From: Adiantum capillus-veneris
Lineage: Eukaryota; Streptophyta; Polypodiopsida; Polypodiales; Pteridaceae
NCBI GenBank assembly: GCA_014529385.2
Contig: CM043963.1
Span: 872,001-936,000, forward strand
Length of the DNA: 64,000 bases
Reading direction: 5' to 3'
Shown: piece after piece, positions 10,690 to 24,643 of the stretch
How positions within the stretch are numbered: position 1 is the stretch's first letter
How the letters are laid out: each line of letters opens with the position of its first letter
Program-made: the position numbers and the translations under genes
Notes under the pieces: model-generated
The model's database searches: none
Told to the model about the DNA's origin: nothing
The model's input: only the letters and a program-made list of their open reading frames with translations

Positions 10690-11593
10690 AAAATACCAAG
10701 GATACTCAATTTGAGAAGTCATTATTGAAACAATACCTGCAACAAACCAGAACTTGGGGCCAAAAGGAGAGAGCCTATGGTAGCATAGCTGATCAGTGGG
10801 GAAGTATGGCCCGATGTAGTCACCTCAATGATGAAAATTGGGATAGATATGTGAAAACCACCACTAACCAAAGAAGAACAAACGACACCAAGAGAAGAAG
10901 AGGTCCGGATGAGTCACACCTACCAAGGAATTGGTTTGGCGCGGCTGAATGGAAGAAACACCAGCCAAAAGAGTGGGTGTGGAACATCACCATAGATTTA
11001 GGCCAATCAATTTCCAAAAATGGGTCAAAAAATGCATTGGATCAAGGGATTTGTATGACCATTTAGCAAGCTTTAGACAGGTTTTGATAGCTGAACAACA
11101 GACTTCAATACTTAATTTGAGGGATTTGGGATGACCTTAGAGGGAAAATCTTTGAATTGGTTCTAGACCATACCTCCTAGATCAATTGATATATCAACCT
11201 TGGCCTTGAGATTTTTGTTTCTTGCTTGAAAATGGGAATCAAACACAACATTGTGGAACAATCTATTGGTTCAAACCAAAACATGGAGAAACAATAAGAG
11301 ACTGTGTAAGTTGGATGAGGCAATACATCAATAGATACTCAAAGTTTGAGATTGCAATCGATGAAAGACTTATCTCAATATTCCTAGAGGGATTACTCAA
11401 CAAGAATTTGCATGCCATTTTGTATAGAAGGAAACATACGACTTGGGAAGCACGCAGCCTAGATGCAATCGACTTTGGGGATAACTACAAGAAAGCACTA
11501 TTAAGGATACTCAAAGTAAGAGGACCATGTCAACTGTGCTAGCATAGGTAGGACCAACTATGGCAGCTCTTGTCAATTCTATGGAGGACATGA
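10690..11593 (+). pseudogene. Ty3/gypsy gag remnant, interrupted
   Basis: Read across several plus frames, this is a retrotransposon gag core. Near 11050-11080 it reads YDHLASFRQVLIAEQ, near 11130-11160 MTLEGKSLNWF, and the open frame 11222-11542 has KHGETIRDCVSWMRQYI, ERLISIFLEGLLNKNLHAI and LDAIDFGDNYKKALL. After 11542 another frame continues (VGPTMAALVNSMED) and stops at 11593, where the LTR of Gypsy-1 begins. The start (10725, MKQYLQQTRTWG) is uncertain. No zinc knuckle, protease or reverse transcriptase of this element is found. The remainder should lie beyond Gypsy-1, but what follows at 18719 does not continue it. Confidence 0.7.
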
Positions 11594-12805
11594 TGTTAGC
11601 ATGAAAACAACAAGGAAAATGAGTGCCTCTATAGCCTTGCACGAGTCACACTGTCGGAAGGAAGAACTATTACACCGTCGAAACCACCTGATAAGTACCT
11701 GTAAAGATCTATGAAGAACCCTTCAAGCATGAAACACAATTAGAATTAGGAGACACCAAGGACATCATGACGTAGCTCATCTTGTGGAGATTCTCGTAGA
11801 GTATCCATAGGCAAAAAACAGATGAAAGAGGAGAGAGTTATGGCCACTCAAAACTGGGGGTGTACTCTCTCTTGCTAAAAAATGAGCTCTCTAGAAACTG
11901 TGTAGGTGTTGCAACTATAGTAATGGGGGCTTTTCCTATCTTTTTTCTCCAAATATTTCTTCTCTCTCCTCAATCGACAAGGCTTTCTTGCAAGATTTCA
12001 TTTTATTAGTCCTTTTTTGGGCTCAATTTGGGTATAAAATGGGCAGCCAATGACTTTTTGACCAAGGGAAGGGGTGGGGACAAGTGTCCAAAGGACCAAG
12101 TAGGAATCCAAAATGGCCTCCCGTCTCCCCTAAATTTCCACAAGCCCCCATTAGCCAAGCTTTCAGAGAGCTCCTCTCACCTTTGATACACCCTTAATGG
12201 GCACCCCATCCTCCCCTTATACCCCCCACTTTCCCCTTTCTTCTTCTCATGTGGGATAATTCCATTTCCACATAGCACATTCCTCTCACTCTTCCCCAAG
12301 TCCCTTCTCTCCCCATAGAAAATTTCTAGCTTGACCTCTTCTTAGGACCAACTTCCCCGGAGTATAGTGCACCTCTCCGGGCATCAAATGCGATGTCGTA
12401 AAGCAGGCTTGATGCCTATTACTTTGGCTATCTCCATAAATTTAAATCTCAGAATTTCTAGTTTTAGATCATCAAGATGTCCCAGTTGCCTTTTTCCGCA
12501 TGTATCTACAACTACTTTCTAAGTCAAGGCCACCCACTTTGGATGCACATAACTCATGATGTACAAGTCCGATTCACAAGCTGTAAAGCACGACTAGAGA
12601 TACTTATTGAAAACCATGTTTTAGGGACTTGAACTACCCAAAAATCTAGTACACAAGCTCGGCACAACCAAACCTTTGTACATGAATTTTACATGGTCAC
12701 TACCAAGACTTGTAGGACTATGTACACACATATGTACATGAGGCTAGTTAGCAATATTTTTGGCTAAATCTAGTGGCTTTATGCTCATCCAAAAAATTCC
12801 TAACA
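11594..12805 (-). repeat. Gypsy-1 left (3-prime) LTR
   Basis: It begins TGTTAGCATG at 11594 and ends CCTAACA at 12805, so it has TGTTAG/CTAACA inverted ends. From the start to about 12585 it aligns closely to 17723-18718. Shared landmarks are ACAACAAGGAAAATGAGTGC, GTCACACTGTCGGAAGGAAG and CATAACTCATGATGTACAAG. The last 220 bases have no partner in the window. Confidence 0.88.
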
Positions 12806-12810
12806 TAGCT

Positions 12811-12823
12811 TTCCAACCCCCCC
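12811..12823 (-). other. Gypsy-1 polypurine tract
   Basis: Just inside the left LTR the plus strand is TTCCAACCCCCCC, so the element sense strand is GGGGGGGTTGGAA, followed by AGCTA and the LTR. This is the expected place and composition for the plus-strand primer. Confidence 0.75.
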
Positions 12824-12839
12824 TAGCCTGCTTGATCAT

Positions 12840-14096
12840 TCATGACAAGTAGAGGTCTCTAGGGTGAACAAATGTTGTAGCTCATCCCTAGAAACCTCAT
12901 TCACATTCTCAAATGTCTTCAAACTATCTTCTTCCATTGATGGCATCTCATCTATTACAATTGTCATCAAACGTGCCACCTATTTCTTCAATTTGTAACC
13001 ATTAATATGGTATTACCCAAATTTGCCAACTGATATGTCCCATTGTCAAACTTGCTCACAATAGTAAAAGGAACTTCCCACTTAAATTGAAACTTTTCTT
13101 GAAAGGTATTGTCCAACTTACTATTGTATCACAACACAAGATCACGTTTTTCAATTCCCTTATCCTTCACACATTCATTAGCCTTATCTGAGCTTTCTTA
13201 ACACTTCATCATAGTAGATTAAAGCCAAAACTCTGTCCAATTGCAAACATTGTAGATCCAATAGCCTTTTCTGCCAAGTATCTCTTTGCTCTTCATTTCC
13301 CAATGACAAAAATTTGAGTGTAGGAATCTCCAATTCAATTGGAAATAAATCTTCCTTGCCATAGGCCAAGTGGTAAGGAGAAAATCCGATGCTCGTTTTG
13401 ATAGCAGTTCTATAGGTCCATAATCCACAAGGCAACTCTGAAAACCAAGTTTTCCCATGTAATTGAGTCTTCTTTGCCCAAATTTTCACCAACTCTCCCT
13501 TGAACCTCTCATTGAGACCATTGCATTGTGGATAATAAGGAGAACTGTACTGGTGCTATAAATTGAGCTTTTTGCATAGGAGATCAAACAGCTCTACTAT
13601 AAATCCTGGCCCTCTATTAGAAAGTAGTTCTAGTGGCACATTAAATGTGCAACATATGTGCTTATATACAAACTTTCCCATTTCCTTACTAGTAATTTGT
13701 TTGACAACTTTGGCTTCTGCCCAACATGAAATAATCCACTACTGTCAAGATGTAAGCATTCCTTTTAATAGTCATGGGTAAGGGTCTAATAGCATCAAGA
13801 CCCCATTTTTCAAACACATCAAAAGCTAGAATTTTCGCTCGTAATTCAGGCTTCAAAATTCTCTTCCCCATTTTTTGACAAGACAAACAAGACTTGCACC
13901 AATGGTTAACATCCCATTGAATACTTGGCCATACATAGCCCTCTTGCAAAATTTTATGCAATGTAATCTTCATCGCAAAATGGCCTCCACAAGATCCCTC
14001 ATGATTTTCTTCCAAAATCTTATAGATTTCCTCTTTCCAGGGCACAGGACGCAATACTAAATCACTTCCTTTCATGTAAAGCATATCACCAAGCAT
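12840..14096 (-). pseudogene. Gypsy-1 integrase region
   Basis: The open frame 13689-14096 carries the integrase zinc-finger part (HFAMK spacing then CKSCLSCQKMGKR) and the start of the catalytic core (FEKWGLDAIRPLP, ILTVVDYF). After a frame break, 13184-13492 has the core end (LHGKTWFSELPCGLWTYRTA, GFSPYHLAYGKE). Beyond that, broken frames down to about 12840 read KWEVPFTIVSKFDNGTYQLA, the C-terminal SH3-like segment. Role: insertion of element cDNA. The middle of the core with the second Asp and the Glu is disrupted. No chromodomain was seen. Confidence 0.8.
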
Positions 14097-14099
14097 TTT

Positions 14100-15630
14100 G
14101 TACTTTCTAGCTTTTCTTATAAAATCATACTTTTTTGAGGATGGTAGATCTTCAGGTAAAACACCTGTCTCAATAGAAAATCCACCTCCTTTGATAACAC
14201 TTCCCTTCCATGATATAAAGGGGCATTAGCCTTCAGTACAAACACACAAGTGATCATTTCTTGGGCAGCATCATGAGATTCTTCATTTTGAGACCTTTCA
14301 ATATGTTGCAAACTCCATGCTTCAAAATTTTTGAGTAATGATTTCACCTTAAAGCATAAATCTTTTAGTTTAGGATTCTTATTCTTTTATACTCCCAATA
14401 CTTTCTTCACAACTAGCAAGGCATCTCCTTTGATTTGTAGGCATCTAATATCCCACTGTAAACAGATGTACTCTGCTTCATTTGTTACTTTTTGCATCAA
14501 GTTTCAGCCCTTGTTTTTTTACAAGTTTTCCTTGTGTATCATTACTTAAAATGCCTCCTGAAGCAACATCATGACTTCTTTGATAAGAGCCATCAAAATA
14601 TAACAGTGAAGCATCAGATATGGCAAGAGTCTCCACTTCCTTCTTTCGCACCACCTCTTCCTTAACCAAAACAGGAGTTTCTTTATAAGTGAGTAAATTT
14701 GCCAAGGTAGCATGAGTATTCTCTTCTACCAAAAAGGTGAGCTGAAACTCCTGAAGTTCAATAACCCATTTCATCACTGTTTTTGATATATTCGAATTAT
14801 TGAACAGCTGAGGAAGCAATGAATAACTGGTGAGAAAAGTGAACAACTCTTGCACAGTAAGTAATGTCTAAATTGTCTCCAAGCATAAACCATATTGGTC
14901 ATCACCAATTTGATTTCCTAGTAATCTCTTTCATGAGGAGTCTTCACTCTGCTAGCATAATGAACATGCTTCATATACTGAGATTACTTCCCCCTTTGCA
15001 ACAACATGGCCCCAATGGCATCATCTCCCACTGATGGGTTAACATAAAAATCCTTTTCCCAGTCAGGAGCTTGCATAATGGATAGTGTACTCAAAACTTC
15101 TTTGACTCTATCAAAAACATATTCACAGTCATGTGTCTACTCTAAGGGATCATTAACTGCTTACTGCAATGGATACAATAACAGTGATGCCAAAATTATG
15201 AATCGGGACTGAAGTGTCCAACTGCCTTGTATCCTTTGGAGATGACAGCAATAACAAAGATTCCACTTTCTCTACATCTGCTTCTATCCCATTTTATGAA
15301 ATCACATGTCCAAGAAGATTCACCCTTGGCTGCGCCAAATGACACTTCTTAGGGTTCAACTGACCCTTGCATTCATCATACCTTGTAAAAATCATTTCAA
15401 GCTTTTGAACATGCTCTTTCCTTGAATTGTATACACAAAAATCATCTATGAATCCTTTGAGAAACTTCCCAAGGAACGGGGTAAGGACCCAATCTACTTT
15501 TGTTTCAAAATCTCCAGGCCAGTTTGTTAACCCAAAAGGAAGGCAACAAAAGCAAAAACAACTCCATGGAGTGATAAAAGTAGTTTTTTTCCGGTATTCA
15601 GGAGCAAGGATAAGTTGAAAATATCCTAAA
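14100..15630 (-). pseudogene. Gypsy-1 reverse transcriptase / RNase H region
   Basis: The minus frame 14478-14855 (125 residues) has QLFNNSNISKTVMKWVIELQ, then EFQLTFLVEENTHATLANLL and LLYFDGSYQRSHDVASGG; the last is an RNase H-like DGS start. 14117-14347 (WSLQHIERSQNEESHDAA) is the RNase H end. Between 14860 and 15630 the RT palm is present only as broken frames (for example complement of AATCATCTATGAATCCTTTG, a DDF-like word in FDDFCVYNSRK). It is non-functional. Confidence 0.65.
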
Positions 15631-15636
15631 TAACCA

Positions 15637-16120
15637 TCATAGACAATCTTCTAGTGCCAAAGGTTGCTTGGTAGTCATATCAAACACCCTCTTTGTACCC
15701 TTCTTGCCATACACACACATTGTGCCCTTTCCCCAATCTTGCACAGCACCAATAGCTCTCAACCAAGGTCGTCCCAAAATGAGAGGAAAAGCTCCCAGGC
15801 TAGTCGGCATAACATGAAAGTTTACTATAATCTTCACGTTAAAGACTTCAACTTCTAAATTCTTAATTAGCCCCAAACACTTCACTTTGGCATAATTTGC
15901 TAGTCAAATCCTAAACCCAGAGCTCCCACATGTAATGTGACCTATTCTCTTGACATATGACTGTGTGATCACACAAACTTGAGAACCTCCATGAATGTAG
16001 GCCACTCCCATAACCACACCTTTGTGCCAAGCGTTTCACCACATGACAAATATCGGGTAACTCTCCCACATCCAACACTTTGACTTGTCCATGCTTCGGC
16101 TCTTTCTTTGGATTCACTAA
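15637..16120 (-). pseudogene. Gypsy-1 protease region
   Basis: The frame 15637-15885 reads FHVMPTSLGAFPLILGRPWL, then AIGAVQDWGKGTMCVYGKKG. The ILGRPWL block is typical of the retropepsin C-terminal half. The catalytic D-S/T-G part should lie around 15950-16000, where the frame is broken. A 68-residue frame at 15911-16117 on the same strand continues the region. Confidence 0.6.
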
Positions 16121-16449
16121 TGACTTCTACTACCTCTTAAGTTTGGGCACCATATCCATCAACTTTCCAAAAGTACAATCTACTTTCCTCCCAATCAGGT
16201 CTTCCTTTAAATTTTAAACCATTTGGCCTTCTCCCAAAGGTAAATCTGCTACTTCAAACTGTCTACGAGGTCTTCTCTTCCTCTTAACTTTGCATCTTTG
16301 CCCTCTTTCTCTTTCCATTTCTTCCTACTGGGACTTAGAGAGGCATAGCCTTCCCTCTCTCTTTTGCCTACGAGCGTCGTATCTCTACTTTCTTTTCATC
16401 CCGCGCAATACCCACATGACTACCAGAGGTTGAGGCCTGATTTTCTTGT

Positions 16450-17350
16450 TCACAATACCTTGATCTCCTCGTATATCGAATGCACAATCATTAGCCCTGT
16501 TAGGAATCTGCTAAGGAAGGGGAAACATATCACCTCCCATCCTTGTTGGCTTTGGACAATAAGTGTTAATATGACCAAGTTCACCACAATTATAACAGGT
16601 AGGAATGAACTTGCTTTGGGGCTCAAAGACACCTTGTCCACAACCCACATTAGCATTAGGCTGAGCTTCACACGGTTGGGCCATTCCTCTACCATGACCA
16701 TGACCACCTCCAGAAACATTGAGCCGCAATTCTTGCATCATGGCCATCATGTCTTGAATATTTTGTTGTTGTAATTGTTTAGTGTTTGCAACCCTTTGAG
16801 CAGGTTGGGCTGCACCCTCTACCTGATTTCCCTCATTTTGGCCACCACATAACTTTGCACATGGACCGCTTTCCCATACTCATTGAGTCTTTGAGCCTTC
16901 CATTCTTTCTCCCTAGCGATAGTGACTACTTCCTTGAAGGTAGCAAGCGTTTTTAGCTCAACTTTGAACTTCAGACTTTCCTTTAAGTTGCCACAAAATG
17001 GTCCTTTTTTAACATGGCCGGAGGGATTTCATTTCCCAAAGCTCAGGCCCATTTATCCCATAACAAGTGAACTGCATGACCAAATCATTAGCACTTTGAT
17101 TAACCTTCTAAATGTACCCCAAAATTTCATGCCAAACTTCATCAAGTACTTCGATGCTTCTATATTGTGCCAAAAAAGCTTGCGTCACATAATTGTAGTC
17201 CAAAACCACCCTTGGAGTTTGTGCTTGCACCAGCTCTTCATGCTTTTGTAACCAAAATTTTGCCTCATCCTGTAAATTGTGTTGCAGTAATCCTATAATA
17301 TAGCTTGATCTAGTATATTTTGTAGTAACCAATTGACTTCTAGTTTCTCA
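16450..17350 (-). pseudogene. Gypsy-1 gag with CCHC zinc knuckle
   Basis: The frame 17108-17332 reads SSYIIGLLQHNLQDEAKFWL, then FLAQYRSIEVLDEVWHE, a gag capsid-like stretch. The frame 16511-16750 ends in CYNCGELGHINTYCPKP, a complete C-X2-C-X4-H-X4-C nucleocapsid knuckle. Between them frames are broken (16750-17108). A poly-Gly/His-rich linker (NVSGGGHGHGRGMAQP) precedes the knuckle. Confidence 0.8.
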
Positions 17351-17722
17351 ATAAAAGATCATGCATTCTTAGTAGGCAATCCATGAAATTGTGGAAACTC
17401 GTCCGCTGCTATGTTCTACTGTCACAAAAACACTTACATGTGACATCAAAAGTTCAAGGATGTCGATGGATCACTCTAGTACAGCTAATCCACCTCACGC
17501 TCAGTAACCCGGCCCCCAGTGCTTGGCTTCATAAAACCTCACGACCCTCCAAAGGGTGCAATCCAATTACATGACCGCCTCAAGTGTTGTCCACAATTTG
17601 CAAATACATAGGCGGTTCTCCATAAGGACTCACGTCCCTTTTATTCTTTGCCTACAAAATAGACATATTTCTTAAAAATTGGAGCACAAGAGCACTTGCT
17701 CCTCAGTGGGGGAATCAAAACA

Positions 17723-18718
17723 ATGTTAGCATGCAAACAACAAGGAAAATGAGTGCCTATATAGCCTTGCACGAGTCACACTGTCGGAAGGAAGAAGTAT
17801 TACATTGCAAAAACCACCTGTGATAAGCACTTGTAAAGATTTATGAAAGAACCCTTCAAGCACAAAACACACTTGGAACTAGGACATCGTGATGTAGCTC
17901 ATCTTGTGGAGATGTCCATAGAGTATCCATAGGCAAAAAACATATGAAAGAGGAGAGAGTTATGGCCACTCAAAAACTGGGGTTGTACTCTCTCTTGCTC
18001 CAAAATGAGCTATCTAGAAAGTGTGCAAGTGTTGCAGCTATAATAATGGGGAATTTTCTTATATTTTATCCCCAAAGATTTCTTCTCTCTCCTCAATCGA
18101 CAAGGATTTCTTGCAAGATTTCATTTTATTGGTCCTTTTTTGGGCTCAATTTGGGTATAAAATGGGTAGCTGGTGACTTTTTGACCAAGGGAAGGGGTGG
18201 GGGCAAGTGTGCACCAGAGGACCAAAATGAGGGTCAGCGCTTGGGCAGCTGAGGGGGAATCCAAAATGGCCTCCCTTCTCCCCCAAATGTCCATGAGCCC
18301 CCATAGTCAAGCTTTGAGAGAGCTCCTCTCACATTTGATACACCCTTAATTGGCACCCCATCCTCCCCTTATACCCCCAAATTTTTCCTTTCCTCTTCTC
18401 ATGTGGGATAATTCCATTGCCACATGGCACATTCCTCCCACTCTTCCCCAAGTCCCTTCTCTCCCCACAGAAAATTTCCAGCTTGACCTCTTCTCAGGAC
18501 CAACTTCCCTGGAGCATAGTGCACCGCTCCGGGCATCAAATGCAACTCCGTAAAGCACGACTTGAAGCCCATTACTTTGGATATCTCCATAAATTTAAAT
18601 TCTCATAATTTCTAATTTTAGATCATCAAGTTGGTTTGTTGCATGTATTTGCAACCACTCTCTAAGTCAAGACCACCCACTTCGGACGCACATAACTCAT
18701 GATGTACAAGTCCGATTC
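17723..18718 (-). repeat. Gypsy-1 right (5-prime) LTR, truncated
   Basis: It starts TGTTAGCATGCAAACAACAA and matches the left LTR up to ...ATGATGTACAAGTCCGATT near 18717; then the two sequences part. The outer 200 or so bases, including the CCTAACA end, are missing, so a deletion or another rearrangement ended the element here. The bases just inside (TGATTCCCCCACTGAGG in element sense) are not a recognisable tRNA-primer site. Confidence 0.85.
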
Positions 18719-20542
<1,824 letters not shown>

Positions 20543-20839
20543 ATGCTCATGCACTCAAAAGTTTCTTCCCACACATGATTCATTTGATAAAACAATTAAA
20601 ATGTAAGTTGCAAGAAAAACTTGGGTGACTAATGTGAAAAAAACACCATTCATATTGAATAATATTTTTTGAAGATTACAAAGGTGGGATACCATTATCA
20701 ATGTTGATAATGACCATAGCTATGGGTGGACTAATTGGAACCATTGCTAGAAGATTACAAAGTTGAAAGGCGAATGCTAAGCGATCATTCCTCTTCATTT
20801 GCATTGACATTTGATGGTGCCTCATGTTCATCAAGTTTC

Positions 20840-23029
20840 AACTGACTCTCTTTGGCCTTGAGCATTATTGCCTTTGGAATCTTGATTTTTTAAGGAATTC
20901 GTCCACCCTTGGGCTTCCATGCCCAAATGATGCACCTAGTGTCTTCCCAACGTTGAGGATCATTGATGTTATCTCTCCAATACTTGTTCCACAATCCTTG
21001 TAAACCTCCACATCACTTGCATTCTTCTTCTTTGAAATTGGTGCCCAGTATTGTATCTTCACTTGAAGATAGATTGCCGAGTCATTGTTCTGATCAATAT
21101 CTGTTGCTACCACTCCTAACCAAATTGGGTAATTTTCATCACAAGGTTGCACAAGTACAAAGTCTCCCTTTGACACATCAAGAGTTTGGTTGAACTCCTC
21201 AGCAGGTTTGTTGCGCATTGGACCACAATAGTGGCCCTCTATTATGTCAAGTGCTTCATCTAGACCATCTTCCAATGGAACTTCAAGAGGATGATCTTTG
21301 TTCACGCATACTCCTTGGCCAAAATTCATCAAATAAAGTGTTTTCACTTTGTCCAGGGTTTTGCATAGCTTGCATGAGATTCTCCCAGTACATAAGAACT
21401 GGGTTGATCCACTTAGCATACTCACTTTCATCTCCTTTCTCTTGCAAGTGATCTTTCCACCAACTAACATACTTCTTTATTCCTTCCATAACTTTCTCAC
21501 TATCTTTAACATTCTCAAAGGGTGGTATTACTTTTGGAACACCTTCAGGAAGCTTGGCTCCTCCTTGGTCATTTCTCTTCCATAACTCTATACCATTTTC
21601 GGGTAACCAATCCACATTTTTAGGGTGCACTTTGTACTGCATCAAAGGTATTCCATCACTCATATAGAACCTAAATTGCAATGGCTTTGAATGACCCACT
21701 AAGCTATCTGCTCCATCATACAAATCCTTTAAAGTTTGCCACCTTTTGTAGGAGAAAAGGTGCTGGATGCATGCTAACACACTCATTGAAGATCTTCATC
21801 AAATGTGGAAATGTAAAAATGGATTGTTTTCTAAGCTTCTCAGAAAAGCGACTGAACAATGCATCAATGTCTTCATGAGTGTGACCAACCATAATAAATC
21901 CAAGTTTTCCAGTGTCAAATACTCCTCATGCAACCAAAAATGATAGGTATGCAAACACATATCGGTTCTTATTTTCTAAACCACAATTGTAAAGTTGCAA
22001 CAACAATGTTCTTGGCAACCTCTTGAACCCAAATACATTGCCATCCTCATGTACATGTGCATTAGTAGAAAATATTGATTGCATCATTGGACAATCATTT
22101 CCCTATCTAGAAGCAAAATTCTCAGTGTCCACATTCACATTTGTGATTAGATCAGTCTCTGCCTCTTCATTCTAAGCACTCTGTTCCTTGCAGTACTGTT
22201 TTTTCTCCTTAAGCACTTTCATATGGTGATAGAGAGAATCTGTAGACAAAACACAATAAAAAAGATTTGTTCGTGGTTCTACACTTGAGTTTTCTAAGCT
22301 CAAGTCACCAAACATATGTTTATCTCTTCTTTCTAAGTTTCTTAGACATTTTGAGAGAGATGAAATTGTGAAGTTGGGATCGGCCATAATCCCAATGCAA
22401 AGTGACCAAGCTGTTTGTCCATGTCCATGAGTGAGCATTCGTATCAAGGATACTGGAAGCCTCTCAACTCCATTGACAGATTTTGGAACTGGTTTAATTT
22501 GTGGTATAGCTGTCTTACTTTGGTCCATCTTGTCATGTATAATGCACAAGAACTTGGTTGGGTTCATTTTTGAAGAGATCCTCCAAGCATAGTACAGATT
22601 TCTATAGCTCATTTGTTGCAACATGTGTGCTCTCCTCTGTGCCATGTATCTAGCACGCTCCACTTGAGTTTAGAGAATGTGCTTGATTTTGATAATGTGA
22701 CTGTCTTGACGACTGTGTTCCACAAACTTGAGAATGTTGGCTGTGACAACGTTTTGTATTCCATTGTGACAAGTGTGTCGTTTACTTCCCACAAAATGTC
22801 CACTTGTTTGTACATTGTTGGTAGAACACATTGAGTTTCCCGAGTGCCATGCATGTTTGTCCTTGACTTATGTGACATTTGATCTGCATTATTATCTATG
22901 AAGCCTTGTATGAGTGCTTTTGCCATCTCAACATGTGTCAAGCTCTTCCTTATTATTCCAATGTTTCCATGATTGCCATTGCATGCTCCATCCAAGAATT
23001 TTTTACGCAGCCTGTAAAATGTTGACTTT
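20840..23029 (-). pseudogene. DUF7869-like transposase-type gene, 3-prime part
   Basis: This continues the minus-strand gene whose 5-prime half is at 31671-32805; Gypsy-2 separates them. Read leftward: STFYRLRKKFLDG and HGNIG; a frameshift near 22660; ERARYMAQRRAHMLQQMSYR; FLCIIHDKMDQSKTAIPQ (likely first acidic site); GHGQTAWSLCIGIM. After stops comes NCGLENKNRYVFAYLSFLVA, then a stop, and GFIMVGHTHEDIDALFSRFS. 21283-21786 adds KDLYDGADSLVGHSKPLQFR. 20865-21470 is a C-terminal domain (GDFVLVQPCDENYPIWLGVV, QVKIQYWAPISKK) resembling the small domain that ends these proteins. The D-N-C..ENKN and HTHEDIDALF motifs are, from memory, those of DUF7869 proteins, thought to be transposase-derived. 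The expected LDNC reads LYNC here. Several stops and frameshifts make it a pseudogene. Confidence 0.75.
23025..23029. other. Gypsy-2 target-site duplication, left copy
   Basis: ACTTT lies directly left of the LTR start TGTAATGG at 23030, identical to 31671-31675. Five bases is the usual duplication length for Ty3/gypsy integrases. Confidence 0.93.
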
Positions 23030-24630
23030 TGTAATGGAATTGGCCTATTTAACTTGAGAGTAGCGGAAATTAATGAGAGTACTTTTGAGAAATAACTTTG
23101 TGAGCATAACGGGTGAACATAATTGAAGATAGCAACATAATCATAGCAATTAGTTAACTTGGCATGAACAATACTTTTGCAAGAGAGAGAATTTAGAGAA
23201 CATGACAACAGTTGAGGATCGGATTTATGTGGAGCCGGTCCCCCCTCCAATAGGCATTTGTATTATGATTTCTCCCATTAAGAGAGACTTGTTACAATAC
23301 GGTCTTTGTGTTTCTTGTGACCTAGGTGATGCAATGAAGATGGAAAGCTTCATGCATCACAAACATAACATAAACTTGAAGAAACCTTTAGCTATCCCAA
23401 GCCTCAGTCCCAAGACCTCAAACACCTTAGAAGGTGGAGAGAGCTAGCAGGGAATGAGGGTAGGGAAGAGGAAGAAGAAACATTTCGTAGGAGAAAGAAT
23501 TAGTTCCTCACTTATCATAACTCTTGTTGCTAGCATACATAATAGCATAGTAATGAAGAAGAAGGAGATGGCAAGCTTAAGCATTGAAGCATGGCTCTTG
23601 GTTGGATTTGCACTCCATAGCCAAGAGTGTTGGTGTAGGCTCTCAACCTCTACTTGCTTGGAGAGGGAGCTCTTGCACTTTGCATAGCACACAATGAGAG
23701 TGTTTGTGAGTGTGTGTGGGTGATTATACCCCCTAATCAACCCCCTAGCTTTCTTGGGTCGACCCCCCCTTGTAGCTCATGCTTGAAGCTCATTGGACCC
23801 CTCCAGGCCTAGCCAATCATAAGCAGGAGGCATTACAAGTAGTAGGGGTAGCCTTGAGACAAGTGTCCCCCTTTCCCCTTTGAGAGAGAGGGCTAGATCA
23901 ATGCTAAATCAATTAATTAAATCTCCTAAATTACTATTGGACCCCTTGGGTGGCCAACCAATAGGCTTCAGGCATCTCATGAAGGTAACATAGGTAGGGG
24001 CCTGACATGTGTCCCTGCTGCCTCTTCAAGCTTGGGCCTTCCTTGTGTGTGTGAGTGTGTGTTCTCTCTCTATCCCCTAGGAAAAGGGTTCGCCCCCCCT
24101 CTTGTAGGGATACTTTTGACTTTTGGTGCTCAAGCACCTTAGTCATCAAGCATGACAATGCACTTGAACTAGGGGTGTTAAAGCATGACAATGCACTTGA
24201 ACTAGGGGTGTTAAAGCACCTCGAGCACCTTAATCAAGTAGCAACTCAAGCACCTCAAGCATGTAGCAGGTCAAGCACATCAAGCACCTTAATCAAGCAC
24301 CTCAAGAATGACAAGCACCTCAAGCACGACAAGCACCTCGAGCTTGGGCTGGGTTCCCGCCTCAAGCTTACCTAAGGTCAAAGGACTTTTACACACATTA
24401 TTGGAGGTCTTCAATGAAGCTAACCCTAAGGTCTTATGCTCCATTGGTTAGCCTTGCTCTTTGATAGACCATCTCTCATTTGGGCCCCTTTACCATTGGC
24501 CCCGTGTTGAGATAGATCTATAAGCACATATCTATATCTTAACACTTGTTCCCGTTTATTCTCCCACATTAAGTGATCAATTTAATATGAGAAAATCATT
24601 TGGATTGATTATTTATTTGTTTTTATGACA
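23030..24630 (-). repeat. Gypsy-2 left (3-prime) LTR
   Basis: It runs from TGTAATGGAATTGG to TTTTATGACA, aligning to 30077-31670. It holds a CAAGCACCT-type minisatellite at about 24220-24350 (CTCAAGCACCTTAATCAAG and variants). It also has a 33-bp tandem duplication (GCATGACAATGCACTTGAAC... at about 24150 and 24183) that the right LTR lacks. Two short plus-strand frames in both LTRs (for example 23454-23687) are not evidence of genes. Confidence 0.95.
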
Positions 24631-24643
24631 TTGCCTCTCTCTT
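24631..24643 (-). other. Gypsy-2 polypurine tract
   Basis: Immediately inside the left LTR the element sense strand is AAGAGAGAGGCAA, purine-rich and directly before the LTR start TGTCATAA. Confidence 0.8.

Larger units (their letters stand above)
11594..18718 (-). mobile_element. Gypsy-1: decayed Ty3/gypsy LTR element, minus strand
   Basis: A minus-strand LTR retrotransposon in the order (element sense, right to left) LTR, gag, protease, RT/RNase H, integrase, LTR. The left LTR is complete at 11594-12805 and the right one (17723-18718) lacks about 200 bases at its outer end. Domain order with integrase last gives the Ty3/gypsy class. Many frameshifts and stops make it inactive. It sits inside the plus-strand gag remnant at 11593. 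No target-site duplication can be checked because the right end is lost. Confidence 0.85.

Noticed and set aside
23454-23687. Plus-strand 77-codon frame repeated at 30500-30733
   Set aside because: Both lie in the two Gypsy-2 LTRs, so their similarity is LTR identity, not coding constraint.
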